A DNA stretch of 64,000 nt from Nocardia sp. NBC_01327 (GCF_035958815.1 NZ_CP108383.1:3844001-3908000), one strand, 5' to 3'. Counted from the first letter of the stretch, positions 1 through 11,516 are shown. Made by a program: numbers and translations. Notes: generated by a model from the sequence alone, not told the origin.

Positions 1-135
1 CGTGGCATGGAAATCGCCTCGGCTGTGGCCGATTCCCCGAAAGCGGCTGTGCTGCAACAGGTCAACAACGGAGTCCATATGCGCATGGCGGTGCTCTTCC
101 GCCTGCTGGTCGGAACCGACGAGGTGGTGGCATGA
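1..135 (+). CDS. pyrB: aspartate carbamoyltransferase, C-terminal end (partial)
   Basis: Only the last 44 codons lie in the window, read in frame 1 from the left edge to a TGA at 133-135. The tail contains VNNGVHMRMAVLFRLL, typical of the C-terminal helix of aspartate carbamoyltransferase, which makes N-carbamoyl-aspartate, the first committed pyrimidine intermediate. The stop overlaps the pyrC start (ATGA at 132-135), as expected for the second gene of an actinobacterial pyr operon. The catalytic residues lie upstream of the window, so the call rests on this tail plus context. Confidence 0.9.
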   Translation, partial: RGMEIASAVADSPKAAVLQQVNNGVHMRMAVLFRLLVGTDEVVA

Positions 136-1487
136 GCAGCATCCTGATCAAGAACGTCCTTCTGTACGGCGAAGGCGACCCCGTCGACGTCCTGCTGGCC
201 GACGGCGAGATCCGCGAAATCGGTGCGGGCCTGGACGGCGGCGAAGCCGAAATCATCGACGGCGCCGGGCAATTCCTGCTGCCGGGCTTCATCGACCTGC
301 ACACGCATCTGCGTGAACCGGGCCGCGAGGACACCGAGACCATCGAAACCGGTTCCGCCGCCGCGGCGCTCGGCGGCTATACGGCCGTGTTCGCCATGGC
401 GAACACCAGCCCGGTCGCCGACACCTCGGTCATCACCGACCATGTGTGGCGGCGCGGCCAGGAGGTCGGCCTGGTGGATGTGCACCCGGTGGGTGCGGTC
501 ACCGTCGGTCTCGAAGGTAAGCAGCTCGCCGAAATGGGCACCATGGCAGCCGGTCTCGCCTCGGTGCGCATGTTCTCCGACGACGGCCACTGCGTCTACG
601 ACCCGCTGATCATGCGCCGCGCGCTGGAATACTCGAACTCCCTGGGCGTGCTCATCGCCCAGCACGCGGAGGAGCCGCGCCTGACCAAGGGCGCGGTCGC
701 CCACGAGGGCCCGAACGCCGCCCGTCTGGGCCTGGCCGGGTGGCCGCGCGCCGCCGAGGAGTCCATCGTGGCTCGCGACGCCCTGCTGGCCCGCGATGCC
801 GGTGCGCGCGTGCACATCTGCCACGCCTCCACCGCCGGCACCGTCGAACTGGTGAAATGGGCGAAGAGCCAGGGCATTTCGATCACCGCCGAGGTCACCC
901 CGCACCACCTGCTGCTCGATGATTCGCGGCTGGAGACCTACGACGCGGTGAACCGGGTGAACCCGCCGCTGCGTGAATCCTCCGATGTGGCCGCGCTGCG
1001 GCAGGCCCTCGCCGACGGCGTCATCGACTGTGTCGCCACCGATCACGCCCCGCACGCCGAACAGGACAAGTGCTGCGAATTCGCGGCCGCCCGTCCCGGC
1101 ATGCTGGGCCTGGAAACCGCGCTGTCCATCATCGTGCAGACCATGGTCCGCCCGGGTCTGCTGGATTGGCGCGGCGTCGCGCGGGTGATGAGCGAAAACC
1201 CCGCGCGCATTGTGGGTCTGGATGATCAGGGCCGCCCGCTCGCCGTCGGCGAACCGGCCAATCTGGCGCTGATCGATCCGGATACCGAATGGACGGTGCG
1301 GGCGAAGGAACTCGCCAGCATCGCCCGGAACACCCCGTTCGAGGAGATGACCCTGCCCGCGAAGGTGACCGCCACCTTCCTGCGCGGCCGGATCACCTCC
1401 CGGGACGGGGTCGCCAGCGCCGCGCGCGGTGGCGATGAGGTCTTCGCCGGCGGAGACCGGCGGGTGGGGAACCGAGGAGGACCGTAA
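132..1487 (+). CDS. pyrC: dihydroorotase
   Basis: 451-residue amidohydrolase that closes carbamoyl-aspartate to dihydroorotate, step 3 of pyrimidine synthesis in the cytoplasm. The metal-binding DLHTHLREPG motif is at about residues 55-64, the ICHAST histidine segment is mid-protein, and CVATDHAPH supplies the late catalytic Asp. This is the zinc type I/III pattern. The last ~25 residues are Gly/Arg-rich and may make it slightly longer than typical homologues (~430). The start overlaps the pyrB stop and the stop overlaps the next gene, implying translational coupling. Confidence 0.97.
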   Translation: MSSILIKNVLLYGEGDPVDVLLADGEIREIGAGLDGGEAEIIDGAGQFLLPGFIDLHTHLREPGREDTETIETGSAAAALGGYTAVFAMANTSPVADTSVITDHVWRRGQEVGLVDVHPVGAVTVGLEGKQLAEMGTMAAGLASVRMFSDDGHCVYDPLIMRRALEYSNSLGVLIAQHAEEPRLTKGAVAHEGPNAARLGLAGWPRAAEESIVARDALLARDAGARVHICHASTAGTVELVKWAKSQGISITAEVTPHHLLLDDSRLETYDAVNRVNPPLRESSDVAALRQALADGVIDCVATDHAPHAEQDKCCEFAAARPGMLGLETALSIIVQTMVRPGLLDWRGVARVMSENPARIVGLDDQGRPLAVGEPANLALIDPDTEWTVRAKELASIARNTPFEEMTLPAKVTATFLRGRITSRDGVASAARGGDEVFAGGDRRVGNRGGP

Positions 1488-2002
1488 TGGAGCGAACGCT
1501 GACGATTGTCGTGCTGCTCGCACTTTTCGCGCTGTGCCTGTGGGGCATGTACCGGGCCTGGACCGGGCGCGCGAAGAAGCAAGCGGCATCGATCGGTGAG
1601 CTGCCGGTGGTGCCCGCCGACTGCGGTGCGCAACTGCTGGAGCCGACCACGGGCATGTATCTCGGCAGCACCCTGGCGCCCAGCTGGATTCAGCGAATCA
1701 CGGTGGGCGATCTGGGCTTCCGGGCCACAGCGGAGCTGACTCGGTTCGAACGCGGCATCCTGCTCGAACGTGACGGCGCGGGCACGGTCTGGATTCCGGA
1801 GGAGTCCATCACCGCGGTGCGCACCGAGCGCGGGCATGCGGGCAAGGTCATGACGGAAGGCGGTGTGCTGGTGATTCGCTGGAAGCTGCCGACCGGAACC
1901 GAGGTGGATACCGGATTCCGGGGCGACGACAAAACGGTGTACCCGGCGTGGACCGGGACGGCACCCAAGACACAGACGACGAAGACGGGAGACGAGGCAT
2001 GA
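1487..2002 (+). CDS. PH-like domain membrane protein of the pyr operon
   Basis: 171 residues. An N-terminal transmembrane helix (about 5-22, LTIVVLLALFALCLWGMY) is followed by a short basic stretch and a soluble domain with beta-rich patches resembling bacterial PH-like domains. It sits between pyrC and carA with overlaps on both sides (ATG at 1487 overlaps the pyrC stop; its TGA overlaps the carA ATG). Mycobacteria carry an equivalent small membrane protein at this place in the pyr operon. The function is unknown; conserved co-transcription suggests a link to the pathway or simply conserved linkage. Confidence 0.85.
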   Translation: MERTLTIVVLLALFALCLWGMYRAWTGRAKKQAASIGELPVVPADCGAQLLEPTTGMYLGSTLAPSWIQRITVGDLGFRATAELTRFERGILLERDGAGTVWIPEESITAVRTERGHAGKVMTEGGVLVIRWKLPTGTEVDTGFRGDDKTVYPAWTGTAPKTQTTKTGDEA

Positions 2003-3113
2003 GCGGCGATACCGCAGTGATGGTGCTCGAGGACGGCCGCGTATTCCGCGGAACGACCTTCGGCGCCGTCGGACAGACTTTGGGTGAGGCGGTGTTCTGC
2101 ACCGCGATGACCGGGTACCAGGAGACCCTCACCGACCCCAGCTACGACCGGCAGATCGTGGTGGCCACGGCCCCGCAGATCGGCAATACCGGCTGGAACG
2201 ACGAGGACGACGAGTCCGGCAAGATCTGGGTCGCCGGCTACGCCGTGCGCGATCCTTCGCGCCGCGCCTCGAACTGGCGCTCCACGCGCACGCTGCAGCA
2301 GGAGCTGGAGAACCAGAACGTCGTCGGCATCGCGGGCATCGATACCCGAGCCCTGGTGCGGCACTTGCGCACTCGCGGTTCCATGAAGGCCGGCGTCTTC
2401 TCCGGCGAGGCGCTCGCCGACTACGAAGAGCTCGTCGCACGGGTCAACAACCAGCCCTCCATGCTGGGCGCGGACCTGGCCGGTGAGGTCTCGACCGATG
2501 AGATGTACACCATCGAGCCCGACGGTGAGCACCGCTTCACCGTGGTGGCGGTCGATCTCGGCATCAAGTCCAACACCCCGCGCATGTTCGCCCAGCGCGG
2601 TATCCGGGTGCACGTGGTGCCCTCCCACGTCACGCTGGACCAGATCAAGGAACTGAGCCCCAACGGGGTGTTCCTGTCGAACGGTCCCGGCGACCCGGCC
2701 ACCGCCGACGGCGCCGTCGCGCTGACTCAGGCTGTGCTGCAGGAGAATCTGCCGCTCTTCGGCATCTGCTTCGGCAACCAGATCCTGGGCCGCGCCCTGG
2801 GCCGCAATACCTACAAGATGAAGTTCGGCCACCGCGGCATCAATGTCCCGGTCATCGAACATCACACCGGCCGCATCTCGATCACCGCGCAGAACCACGG
2901 CTTCGCCCTCGAGGGCGAGCGCGGCGAGGTCTTCGACACCCCGTTCGGCAAGGCCGAGGTCAGCCACATCTGCGCCAATGACGGTGTTGTCGAAGGTGTT
3001 CAGCTGGTCAGCGGGCGCGCCTTCTCGGTGCAGTACCACCCCGAGGCCGCCGCCGGACCGCACGACGCCGCCTACCTGTTCGATCGCTTTGCCACGCTGC
3101 TGGAAGGAGCCTG

Positions 3114-3114
<1 letters not shown>
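1999..3114 (+). CDS. carA: carbamoyl-phosphate synthase small subunit (glutaminase)
   Basis: 371 residues. Class I glutamine amidotransferase that releases ammonia from glutamine and channels it to CarB. The nucleophile is Cys257 in LFGICFGNQ, with His347 and Glu349 in QYHPEAA completing the triad. The N-terminal half matches the CPSase small-chain domain (GYQETLTDPSY). I start it at ATG 1999, inside the overlap with the preceding stop and beginning MSGDTAVMVLEDGR. An upstream in-frame ATG at 1948 would add 17 acidic residues and lies inside the previous gene. Confidence 0.97.
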
Positions 3115-6419
<3,305 letters not shown>

Positions 6420-6423
6420 TCCG

Positions 6424-7248
6424 ATGACGAGTTTCGGTGTGCGGCTGCGGGATGCGATGCACAAGCACGGACCGGTGTGCGTGGGCATCGACCCGCACCC
6501 GCCGCTGCTGCGGGCCTGGGGCCTGACCGAGGACACCGACGGCCTGGCGAAGTTCACCGACGCGTGCGTCGAGGCCTTCGCCGGCCGGGTGGCCCTGGTC
6601 AAACCGCAGGTGGCGTTCTTCGAAACCTACGGTTCCGGCGGAATCGCGGTGCTGGAGAACGCGATTGCCGCCCTGCGCGCGGCGGGCACCATGGTGCTCG
6701 CCGATGCCAAGCGCGGCGATATCGGCTCGACGATGGACGCCTACGCGCACGCCTGGCTCGGGGACGGACCGCTCGGCACCGATGCGGTGACGGTGTCGCC
6801 GTACCTCGGATTCGGTTCCCTCGCACCGGCGCTGGAGTTGGCGAAGGCGAACGATCGGGGTGTGTTCGTGCTCGCGGCCACCTCCAATCCGGAGGGGGCG
6901 GAGTTGCAGCGCATTACCGGTACCGACGGCCGCACCATCGCCCAGCGCATGGTCGACGATGCGGCCGCCGCCAATGCGGGCGCGGAATTCGGTTCCGTCG
7001 GTGTGGTCATCGGTGCGACGCTCACCGAGGCGCCGGACCTGTCCGCCCTCAACGGCCCCATCCTCATGCCGGGTGTGGGCGCGCAGGGCGGGGGAGCGGA
7101 CTCCATTCGCAATCTGGTCCCCGCGGGCGATCTCGGTGCGGTACTGCCGAACGTCTCCCGCGAGGTCCTCAAGTCCGGACCGTCCGTGACCGCGCTGCAG
7201 GCGCGTGTGGCCGAACTGGCCGACGAATTCGCCTTCCTGCAGCACTGA
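6424..7248 (+). CDS. pyrF: orotidine 5'-phosphate decarboxylase (type 2)
   Basis: 274 residues; converts OMP to UMP. The active-site signature LADAKRGDIGST carries Asp94, Lys96 and Asp99, the arrangement of the longer type 2 enzymes common in actinobacteria. The end of the barrel is marked by ILMPGVGAQGGG. The start is ATG 6424, four bases after the carB stop. It is the last gene of the pyr operon; a hairpin terminator follows at 7259-7299. Note that pyrE and pyrD are not in this cluster. Confidence 0.96.
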   Translation: MTSFGVRLRDAMHKHGPVCVGIDPHPPLLRAWGLTEDTDGLAKFTDACVEAFAGRVALVKPQVAFFETYGSGGIAVLENAIAALRAAGTMVLADAKRGDIGSTMDAYAHAWLGDGPLGTDAVTVSPYLGFGSLAPALELAKANDRGVFVLAATSNPEGAELQRITGTDGRTIAQRMVDDAAAANAGAEFGSVGVVIGATLTEAPDLSALNGPILMPGVGAQGGGADSIRNLVPAGDLGAVLPNVSREVLKSGPSVTALQARVAELADEFAFLQH

Positions 7249-7258
7249 TCGACCGGTA

Positions 7259-7299
7259 GGCCCGCTACGACGCCGATTCTCTCGGTGCCGTAGCGGGCC
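7259..7299 (+). terminator. hairpin terminator of the pyr operon
   Basis: Perfect 11-bp arms GGCCCGCTACG (7259-7269) and CGTAGCGGGCC (7289-7299) with a 19-nt loop, followed by GTTT. It lies 11 nt after the pyrF stop and just before the next promoter. The T-tract is weak, as is usual in high-GC actinobacteria. Confidence 0.7.
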
Positions 7300-7306
7300 G
7301 TTTCGG

Positions 7307-7319
7307 TACAGTGGGGACC
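7307..7319 (+). promoter_or_regulatory. leaderless promoter (-10) of the first patatin gene
   Basis: TACAGT at 7307-7312, then 7 nt to the ATG at 7320, with no Shine-Dalgarno sequence. This spacing puts the transcription start at or next to the initiation codon. A near-copy of this promoter precedes the paralogue at 8386. Confidence 0.6.
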
Positions 7320-8162
7320 ATGTCTGACGCAGTGTCGCCCAACGGTATTCGCCACGCTCTCGTACTGGGAGGCGGCGGCGCGGTCGGCATCTGCTGGATG
7401 GCGGGCCTGGCCCAGGGGCTGCAGGAGGCGGGCATCGACCTGTCCCTCGCCGACCGGGTGGTCGGCACCTCCGCGGGTTCGGTCGTCGGCGCCGTCCTCA
7501 CCGGCCACGGCGATGTGCAGCGCCTGCTCATCAGGCCGGAACCGGATTCGGCGCGGCCGCCGATCGATCCCTCGGGATTCGGCGAGATCATGACCCTGCT
7601 GCTCTCCTCCGGCCTGCCCGCGAACGAGGCCCGCGTGCTGGCCGGTGCCCGCGCACTCGAAATGAATGTGGGCGACCCGGCCGATCACGTCGCCCGGATC
7701 GGCGGCCTGGCCGCGGTCACCGACTGGCCCGAGACCGATTTCATCGTCACCGCCGTCGATATCACCACCGGTGAGCGCCACGCCTGGACCCGCGCGGGCG
7801 CCGCGACCCTGCCCGAGGCACTGGCCTCCAGCACGGCGGTCCCCGGCATCTTCCCGCCCATCCCCGTCGACGGCCGCTACTACATCGACGGTGGTCTCGG
7901 CTCGCCCATCAATGCCGATCTCGCGGCGGGCGCCGAGCTCATCGTGATCATCGAGCCACTGGCCCATATGTTCCCGCACGCGCCCAAGGACAGCGAATTG
8001 GGCGGCGCCGCAACACTGTCCATCGTTCCGGATGCGGAGGCCATCGCCGCCATCGGACCGGATGTCTTCAGCCCCGCTGCCCTGGAGCCTGCTTACGAGG
8101 CCGGCTACCGCCAGGCCGCCGAGGCGGCCCCGCGCCTGAAGGCCGTCTGGCCGACCCGCTGA
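7320..8162 (+). CDS. patatin-like phospholipase (paralogue 1)
   Basis: 280 residues. Patatin-fold serine lipid hydrolase: oxyanion-hole glycines LGGGGAVG (about 16-23), nucleophile elbow GTSAG with Ser51, and dyad Asp190 in YIDGG. It probably acts on phospholipids or acyl-glycerols; the substrate is unknown. There is no signal peptide, so it is cytoplasmic or peripherally membrane-associated. ATG 7320 is chosen over an in-frame GTG at 7311, which lies within the promoter. The next gene is a same-length paralogue, indicating tandem duplication. Confidence 0.9.
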   Translation: MSDAVSPNGIRHALVLGGGGAVGICWMAGLAQGLQEAGIDLSLADRVVGTSAGSVVGAVLTGHGDVQRLLIRPEPDSARPPIDPSGFGEIMTLLLSSGLPANEARVLAGARALEMNVGDPADHVARIGGLAAVTDWPETDFIVTAVDITTGERHAWTRAGAATLPEALASSTAVPGIFPPIPVDGRYYIDGGLGSPINADLAAGAELIVIIEPLAHMFPHAPKDSELGGAATLSIVPDAEAIAAIGPDVFSPAALEPAYEAGYRQAAEAAPRLKAVWPTR

Positions 8163-8219
8163 ATTCGCGGCCTGCGTCAGATTCTCAGCCGAATCCCTCC
8201 GCGTGCCGGGTGCGGGCCC

Positions 8220-8243
8220 GCAGGAGAGTGAGCTCCCTCCTGC
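8220..8243 (+). terminator. possible hairpin after the first patatin gene
   Basis: GCAGGA (8220-8225) pairs with TCCTGC (8238-8243) around a GAGCTC palindrome, 57 nt after the stop. The arms are short and there is no T-tract, so this is a weak terminator candidate. Confidence 0.3.
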
Positions 8244-8373
8244 CCCTAGTCCTATAGGCATGACGCCCGGCGAAGTCGATCAGCCGTGCCGCAGCGGCGC
8301 GGACGTGCAGACCGCGATCCGCAGCAGTGCGTCGATCCGCAGTCGACCTCGGTGCCGTGTCGAGCAGCTTCGG

Positions 8374-8385
8374 TACTGTGAGGGC
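8374..8385 (+). promoter_or_regulatory. leaderless promoter (-10) of the second patatin gene
   Basis: TACTGT at 8374-8379, then 6 nt to ATG 8386, with no Shine-Dalgarno sequence. The ~45 bp upstream (including CTCGGTGCCGT) resemble the region before 7320, so the promoter was copied with the gene. Confidence 0.6.
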
Positions 8386-9228
8386 ATGTCTGACGCGGTG
8401 TCGCCCAATGGAATTCGCCATGCACTCGTACTGGGAGGTGGCGGCGCTGTCGGCATCTTCTGGATGGTCGGGCTGGCAGCGGGTTTGCGTGCGGCGGGCG
8501 TAGATCTGGCGCTGGCCGATCGGTTTGTCGGCACCTCGGCCGGTGCGGTGGTGGGTGCGATGCTGGCCGGAGGTGGTGAGTTGCCGAGCCCGGAGACTCG
8601 CCCGGCGCCCGATACGGCACAGGCGCAGCCGAATCTGAACGGTTTCACCGAGATCATGACGCTCGCCGCGACCCCCGGACTCACTCCGGCCGAAGTGGTC
8701 CAGCGGATCGGCGCCCGCGCGCTGGAGTTGCGGGTGGGTGATCCGGCCGACCACATCGCCCGGATCAGTGACCTCGCGGGCGTGTCCGACTGGCCCGACG
8801 CCGATTTGATCGTCACGGCCCTGGACACCACCACCGGTGAACTCCAGACCTGGACCCGCACCGGCACTGCCTCGCTCCCCGAGGCGCTGGCCTCCAGCAC
8901 CGCGGTTCCCGGTGTCTTCCCGCCGATCCCGATCGGCGGCCACCACTACATCGACGGTGGCCTGCGCTCACCCATCAATGCCGATCTGGCCGCAGGCGCC
9001 GATCTGATCGTCATCATCGAACCGCTTGCGCACCTGTTCCCGCATTCGCCGTCCGACAGCGAATTGGGCGGCGCCACAACACTGTCCATCGTTCCCGACG
9101 CCGACACCCTGACCGCCTTCGGTCCGGATCTGTTCGATATCTCGACGCTGGTGCCCGCCTACGAAGCGGGTGTCCGGCAAGCCTCCGACGCTGCGCTGCG
9201 CTTGAAGGCGGTCTGGCCGACCCGCTGA
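8386..9228 (+). CDS. patatin-like phospholipase (paralogue 2)
   Basis: 280 residues, aligning with the preceding gene without a gap. The first 24 residues are identical (MSDAVSPNGIRHALVLGGGG and on), and both Ser51 (GTSAG) and Asp190 (YIDGG) are retained, so both copies look active. Divergence is concentrated around residues 60-130, the likely lid or substrate region, which suggests different lipid preferences. A longer in-frame start at 8203 exists but would read through the promoter; ATG 8386 is supported by the TACTGT box and the paralogue. Confidence 0.9.
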   Translation: MSDAVSPNGIRHALVLGGGGAVGIFWMVGLAAGLRAAGVDLALADRFVGTSAGAVVGAMLAGGGELPSPETRPAPDTAQAQPNLNGFTEIMTLAATPGLTPAEVVQRIGARALELRVGDPADHIARISDLAGVSDWPDADLIVTALDTTTGELQTWTRTGTASLPEALASSTAVPGVFPPIPIGGHHYIDGGLRSPINADLAAGADLIVIIEPLAHLFPHSPSDSELGGATTLSIVPDADTLTAFGPDLFDISTLVPAYEAGVRQASDAALRLKAVWPTR

Positions 9229-9233
9229 ATGCG

Positions 9234-9280
9234 CCACCTTTCACTAGAGTTTTTCGAGAGTCACTCGAAGTGAAAGGTGG
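9234..9280 (+). promoter_or_regulatory. inverted repeat covering the ribosome binding site of the VOC gene
   Basis: Perfect 12-bp arms CCACCTTTCACT (9234-9245) and AGTGAAAGGTGG (9269-9280). The right arm contains the Shine-Dalgarno sequence of the ATG at 9288. A second stem, TTCGAG (9253-9258)/CTCGAA (9264-9269), is nested inside. It could be a translation-blocking hairpin, an operator, or a terminator of the upstream gene. Confidence 0.7.
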
Positions 9281-9287
9281 ATTCTTC

Positions 9288-9713
9288 ATGTCCGGTCTCG
9301 ACCTGGGCCTGCTCTCCTACGGTCAAACCCGTGTGCTGGTAGACGATTTCGCGGACAGCTATCGCTTCTACCGCCACATCCTCGGCCTGCCGCTCAAGCA
9401 TCACGAGCCGGGCGAACCGGAACCCGAAGCCGGTCCCTACACGTGCTTCGTCGCAGGCGATGCCGATCTGGCCCTGTTCACTCGCGCCTATATGGACGCG
9501 GCGGTCGGTGCCGAACACCGGCCGCGGGACGGCGTCGACACCGTGGTGGTGGTGCTGCGCGTCAGCGATGTCGATGCGGCCGCGAAGACCGTCGAGGCGC
9601 GTGGCGCACAACTCACCACCGCGCCCGTCGACCAGCCCGCCTGGGGCACGCGCGTGGCGCATTTGCGCGCCCCGGAGGGCACGTTGATCGAGCTCTGCCA
9701 GTACGACGATTGA
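9288..9713 (+). CDS. VOC (glyoxalase/bleomycin-resistance fold) protein
   Basis: 141 residues from ATG 9288. One vicinal-oxygen-chelate module pair: VLVDDFADSYRFYRHILGLPL opens the first beta-alpha-beta unit, and the C-terminal strand RAPEGTLIELCQYDD ends with the metal-ligand-type Glu. Such proteins include dioxygenases, isomerases and drug-binding resistance proteins; the substrate cannot be told. AAAGGTGG gives a ribosome binding site about 8 nt before the ATG; an in-frame GTG at 9270 lies within the hairpin arm and is less likely. It stands alone between the patatin pair and mihF. Confidence 0.82.
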   Translation: MSGLDLGLLSYGQTRVLVDDFADSYRFYRHILGLPLKHHEPGEPEPEAGPYTCFVAGDADLALFTRAYMDAAVGAEHRPRDGVDTVVVVLRVSDVDAAAKTVEARGAQLTTAPVDQPAWGTRVAHLRAPEGTLIELCQYDD

Positions 9714-9898
9714 CCGAGCGCTTGCCTGATCGCCCGCCTGGCCCGGCGCGGTGGGTGAAACGCCCGGGAAGTCGCATCGGAGAGGTTTAACCCGTCTGCG
9801 GCCGCGCCAGGGGGCAGGACATGTCATCGGGGCGGCATCCGGGGGCTGGACCTGCGGCGGAATCGAGTCTTCGAACGGTGTTCGAATGTGTCGGGTGA

Positions 9899-9934
9899 TG
9901 CGCGACACGCGGTGCGAAATCGTGCGACACGCCG
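9899..9934. repeat. paired GCGACAC motif upstream of mihF
   Basis: TGCGCGACACGCGG (9899-9912) and GTGCGACACGCCG (9922-9934) repeat in the same orientation 22 bp apart. A closely similar pair occurs upstream of rapZ (44363-44398). Possibly a regulator site. Confidence 0.5.
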
Positions 9935-10158
9935 AGGAAATCCAGAAAGTTCCAGGTCGGATGATTACAGCTCGGTCACGGTCTGAATCGGACATTCGGT
10001 ACCGGGTTCGCGGGCCCTTCCGGAGGCCGAAAAACCGCTGATGACAAGGGGATTCGCAGTCCCGGCCGCAGGGGTGGGGCAGCCGGTGCGCGAGGGCCGA
10101 CGCGGATGTGCATTCCACCCGGTCGCGCCCGGAATCACGCGCTGACCTGGGGGGTGGG

Positions 10159-10188
10159 TTCGCAATCGCCAAGCGTCGTGGGTACGGT
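10159..10188 (+). promoter_or_regulatory. probable mihF promoter
   Basis: TTCGCA (10159-10164), an 18-bp spacer and TACGGT (10183-10188). This implies a leader of about 55 nt ahead of the mihF GTG. Confidence 0.4.
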
Positions 10189-10226
10189 CGCTGAGACCGC
10201 CGGTTCGAACGGCGGGAGTACAAGCA

Positions 10227-10268
10227 ATGAACGACGAGACGGAGGAACCGTGGCCCTTCCCCAGCTGA
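10227..10268 (+). CDS. possible 13-codon leader peptide overlapping the mihF start
   Basis: ATG 10227 to TGA 10266-10268 encodes MNDETEEPWPFPS. GGGAG lies 8 nt before its ATG. It runs out of frame through the mihF ribosome binding site and start codon. It may be a regulatory upstream frame or a chance frame; conservation is untested. Confidence 0.3.
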   Translation: MNDETEEPWPFPS

Positions 10269-10573
10269 CTGACGAGCAGCGCGCCGCTGCTTTGGAGAAG
10301 GCGGCTGCCGCCCGGCGCATTCGGGCGGAGCTCAAGGAGCGCCTGAAGCGTGGCGGTACCGATCTGAAGACGGTCCTTGCTGATGCCGAGAAGGACGAAG
10401 TTCTCGGCAAGATGAAGGTTTCAGCGCTGCTCGAGGCCCTGCCGAAGGTTGGCAAGGTCAAGGCTGCCGAGATCATGAGCGAACTGGAAATTGCACCGAC
10501 CCGCCGACTGCGCGGACTGGGCGATCGGCAGCGTAAGGCGCTGCTGGCCCGGTTCGACTTCACCGCGGAATAA
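10250..10573 (+). CDS. mihF: integration host factor, actinobacterial type (mIHF)
   Basis: 107 residues starting MALPQLTDEQRAAALEKAAAARR. It is a nucleoid protein with a long N-terminal helix and a helix-two-turn-helix DNA-binding part (GKVKAAEIMSELEIAPTRRLRGLG) that bends DNA and is essential in mycobacteria. GTG 10250 is preceded by GGAGG at 10241-10245. A longer frame from 10106 is not supported because it would cross the promoter. The position directly before gmk is the conserved actinobacterial arrangement. Confidence 0.95.
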   Translation: MALPQLTDEQRAAALEKAAAARRIRAELKERLKRGGTDLKTVLADAEKDEVLGKMKVSALLEALPKVGKVKAAEIMSELEIAPTRRLRGLGDRQRKALLARFDFTAE

Positions 10574-10580
10574 TCCGAGG

Positions 10581-11162
10581 GTGGTCGAACACACTCGGAA
10601 GGGCCGGCTGGTAGTCCTGGTCGGCCCCTCGGCCGTCGGTAAGTCCACTGTCGTGCGCTGCGTGCGCGAACGACTGCCCGAATTGGTATTCAGTGTGTCG
10701 GCCACCACCCGGGCCCCCCGGCCCGGAGAGGTCGACGGTCGCGACTACCGATTCGTCTCCCATGAAGAATTCGACCTGCTGATCGCGGCGGACGAACTCC
10801 TCGAATGGGCCGATATCCACGGTGGACTGCAGCGGTCGGGAACCCCGGCCGCACCTGTGCGCGAAGCGCTCGCGACCGGACACCCGGTCCTGATCGAGGT
10901 GGACCTCGAGGGGGCGCGCTCGATCCGCAAGGCGATGCCGGAGGCCAATCTGGTCTTCCTGGCCCCGCCCAGCTGGGAGGAACTCGTCTCCCGGCTCACC
11001 TCGCGAGGCACGGAATCGCCCGAGGTCATAGAGCGAAGGCTGCAAACCGCCAAGACAGAATTGGCGGCCTGTGACGAGTTCGACACCGTCATAGTGAACG
11101 ACGAGGTGACCAGTGCCTGTGAGCAGTTGGTATCCTTGTTCGTTAGCACAATTTCGAGGTAG
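10581..11162 (+). CDS. gmk: guanylate kinase
   Basis: 193 residues; phosphorylates GMP to GDP with ATP. P-loop GPSAVGKS (15-22), GMP-binding SATTRAPRPGEVDGRDY and LLEWADIHGG follow in the usual order, and the lid region contains RGTESPEVIERRL. GTG 10581 lies 8 nt after mihF and is the only start close to the conserved N-terminus. The ribosome binding site is poor (CCGAGG abuts the codon), suggesting coupling to mihF translation. Confidence 0.96.
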   Translation: MVEHTRKGRLVVLVGPSAVGKSTVVRCVRERLPELVFSVSATTRAPRPGEVDGRDYRFVSHEEFDLLIAADELLEWADIHGGLQRSGTPAAPVREALATGHPVLIEVDLEGARSIRKAMPEANLVFLAPPSWEELVSRLTSRGTESPEVIERRLQTAKTELAACDEFDTVIVNDEVTSACEQLVSLFVSTISR

Positions 11163-11237
11163 TCCTCGTATATCGACCGGCTCATCTTCGAAGTGAGCCG
11201 GCCCCACCTCTCGAACAACCCCGCAGGAGCCTTCCTA

Positions 11238-11516
11238 GTGAGTACTGAAATGAAGACCGCGGCCATCTACGACACTCCGATCGGCCTGACCAACCCGCCG
11301 ATCGATGAACTGCTGGAGCGGACCTCGTCGAAGTACGCGCTGGTCATCTACGCAGCCAAGCGGGCCCGGCAGATCAACGACTACTACAACCAGCTCGGTG
11401 ACGGCATTCTCGAATATGTCGGCCCGCTGGTCGAGCCGGGTCTGCAGGAAAAGCCGTTGTCGGTGGCCATGCGCGAGATCCACGCCGACCTGCTGGAGCA
11501 CACCGAGGGCGAATAA
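11238..11516 (+). CDS. rpoZ: RNA polymerase omega subunit
   Basis: 92 residues. It contains the omega core NPPIDELLERTSSKYALVIYAAKRARQINDYY, which helps assemble beta-prime into RNA polymerase. GTG 11238 has AGGAG (11225-11229) at 8 nt. The gene follows gmk by 75 bp, as in other actinobacteria. The frame can be extended upstream to 11193, but without a ribosome binding site. Confidence 0.96.
   Translation: MSTEMKTAAIYDTPIGLTNPPIDELLERTSSKYALVIYAAKRARQINDYYNQLGDGILEYVGPLVEPGLQEKPLSVAMREIHADLLEHTEGE

Larger units (their letters stand above)
9714..10249. other. 536-bp intergenic region before mihF
   Basis: No convincing gene. It holds a pair of GCGACAC motifs (9902-9908 and 9924-9930), a probable promoter (10159-10188), a CCGCCG/CGGCGG hairpin (10197-10215) and a 13-codon upstream reading frame (10227-10268). 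Base composition is slightly less GC-rich than the flanking genes. Confidence 0.6.

Noticed and set aside
10106..10249. N-terminal extension of mihF from ATG 10106
   Set aside because: It would run through the probable promoter and hairpin, and GTG 10250 has a good GGAGG site and matches the family N-terminus.
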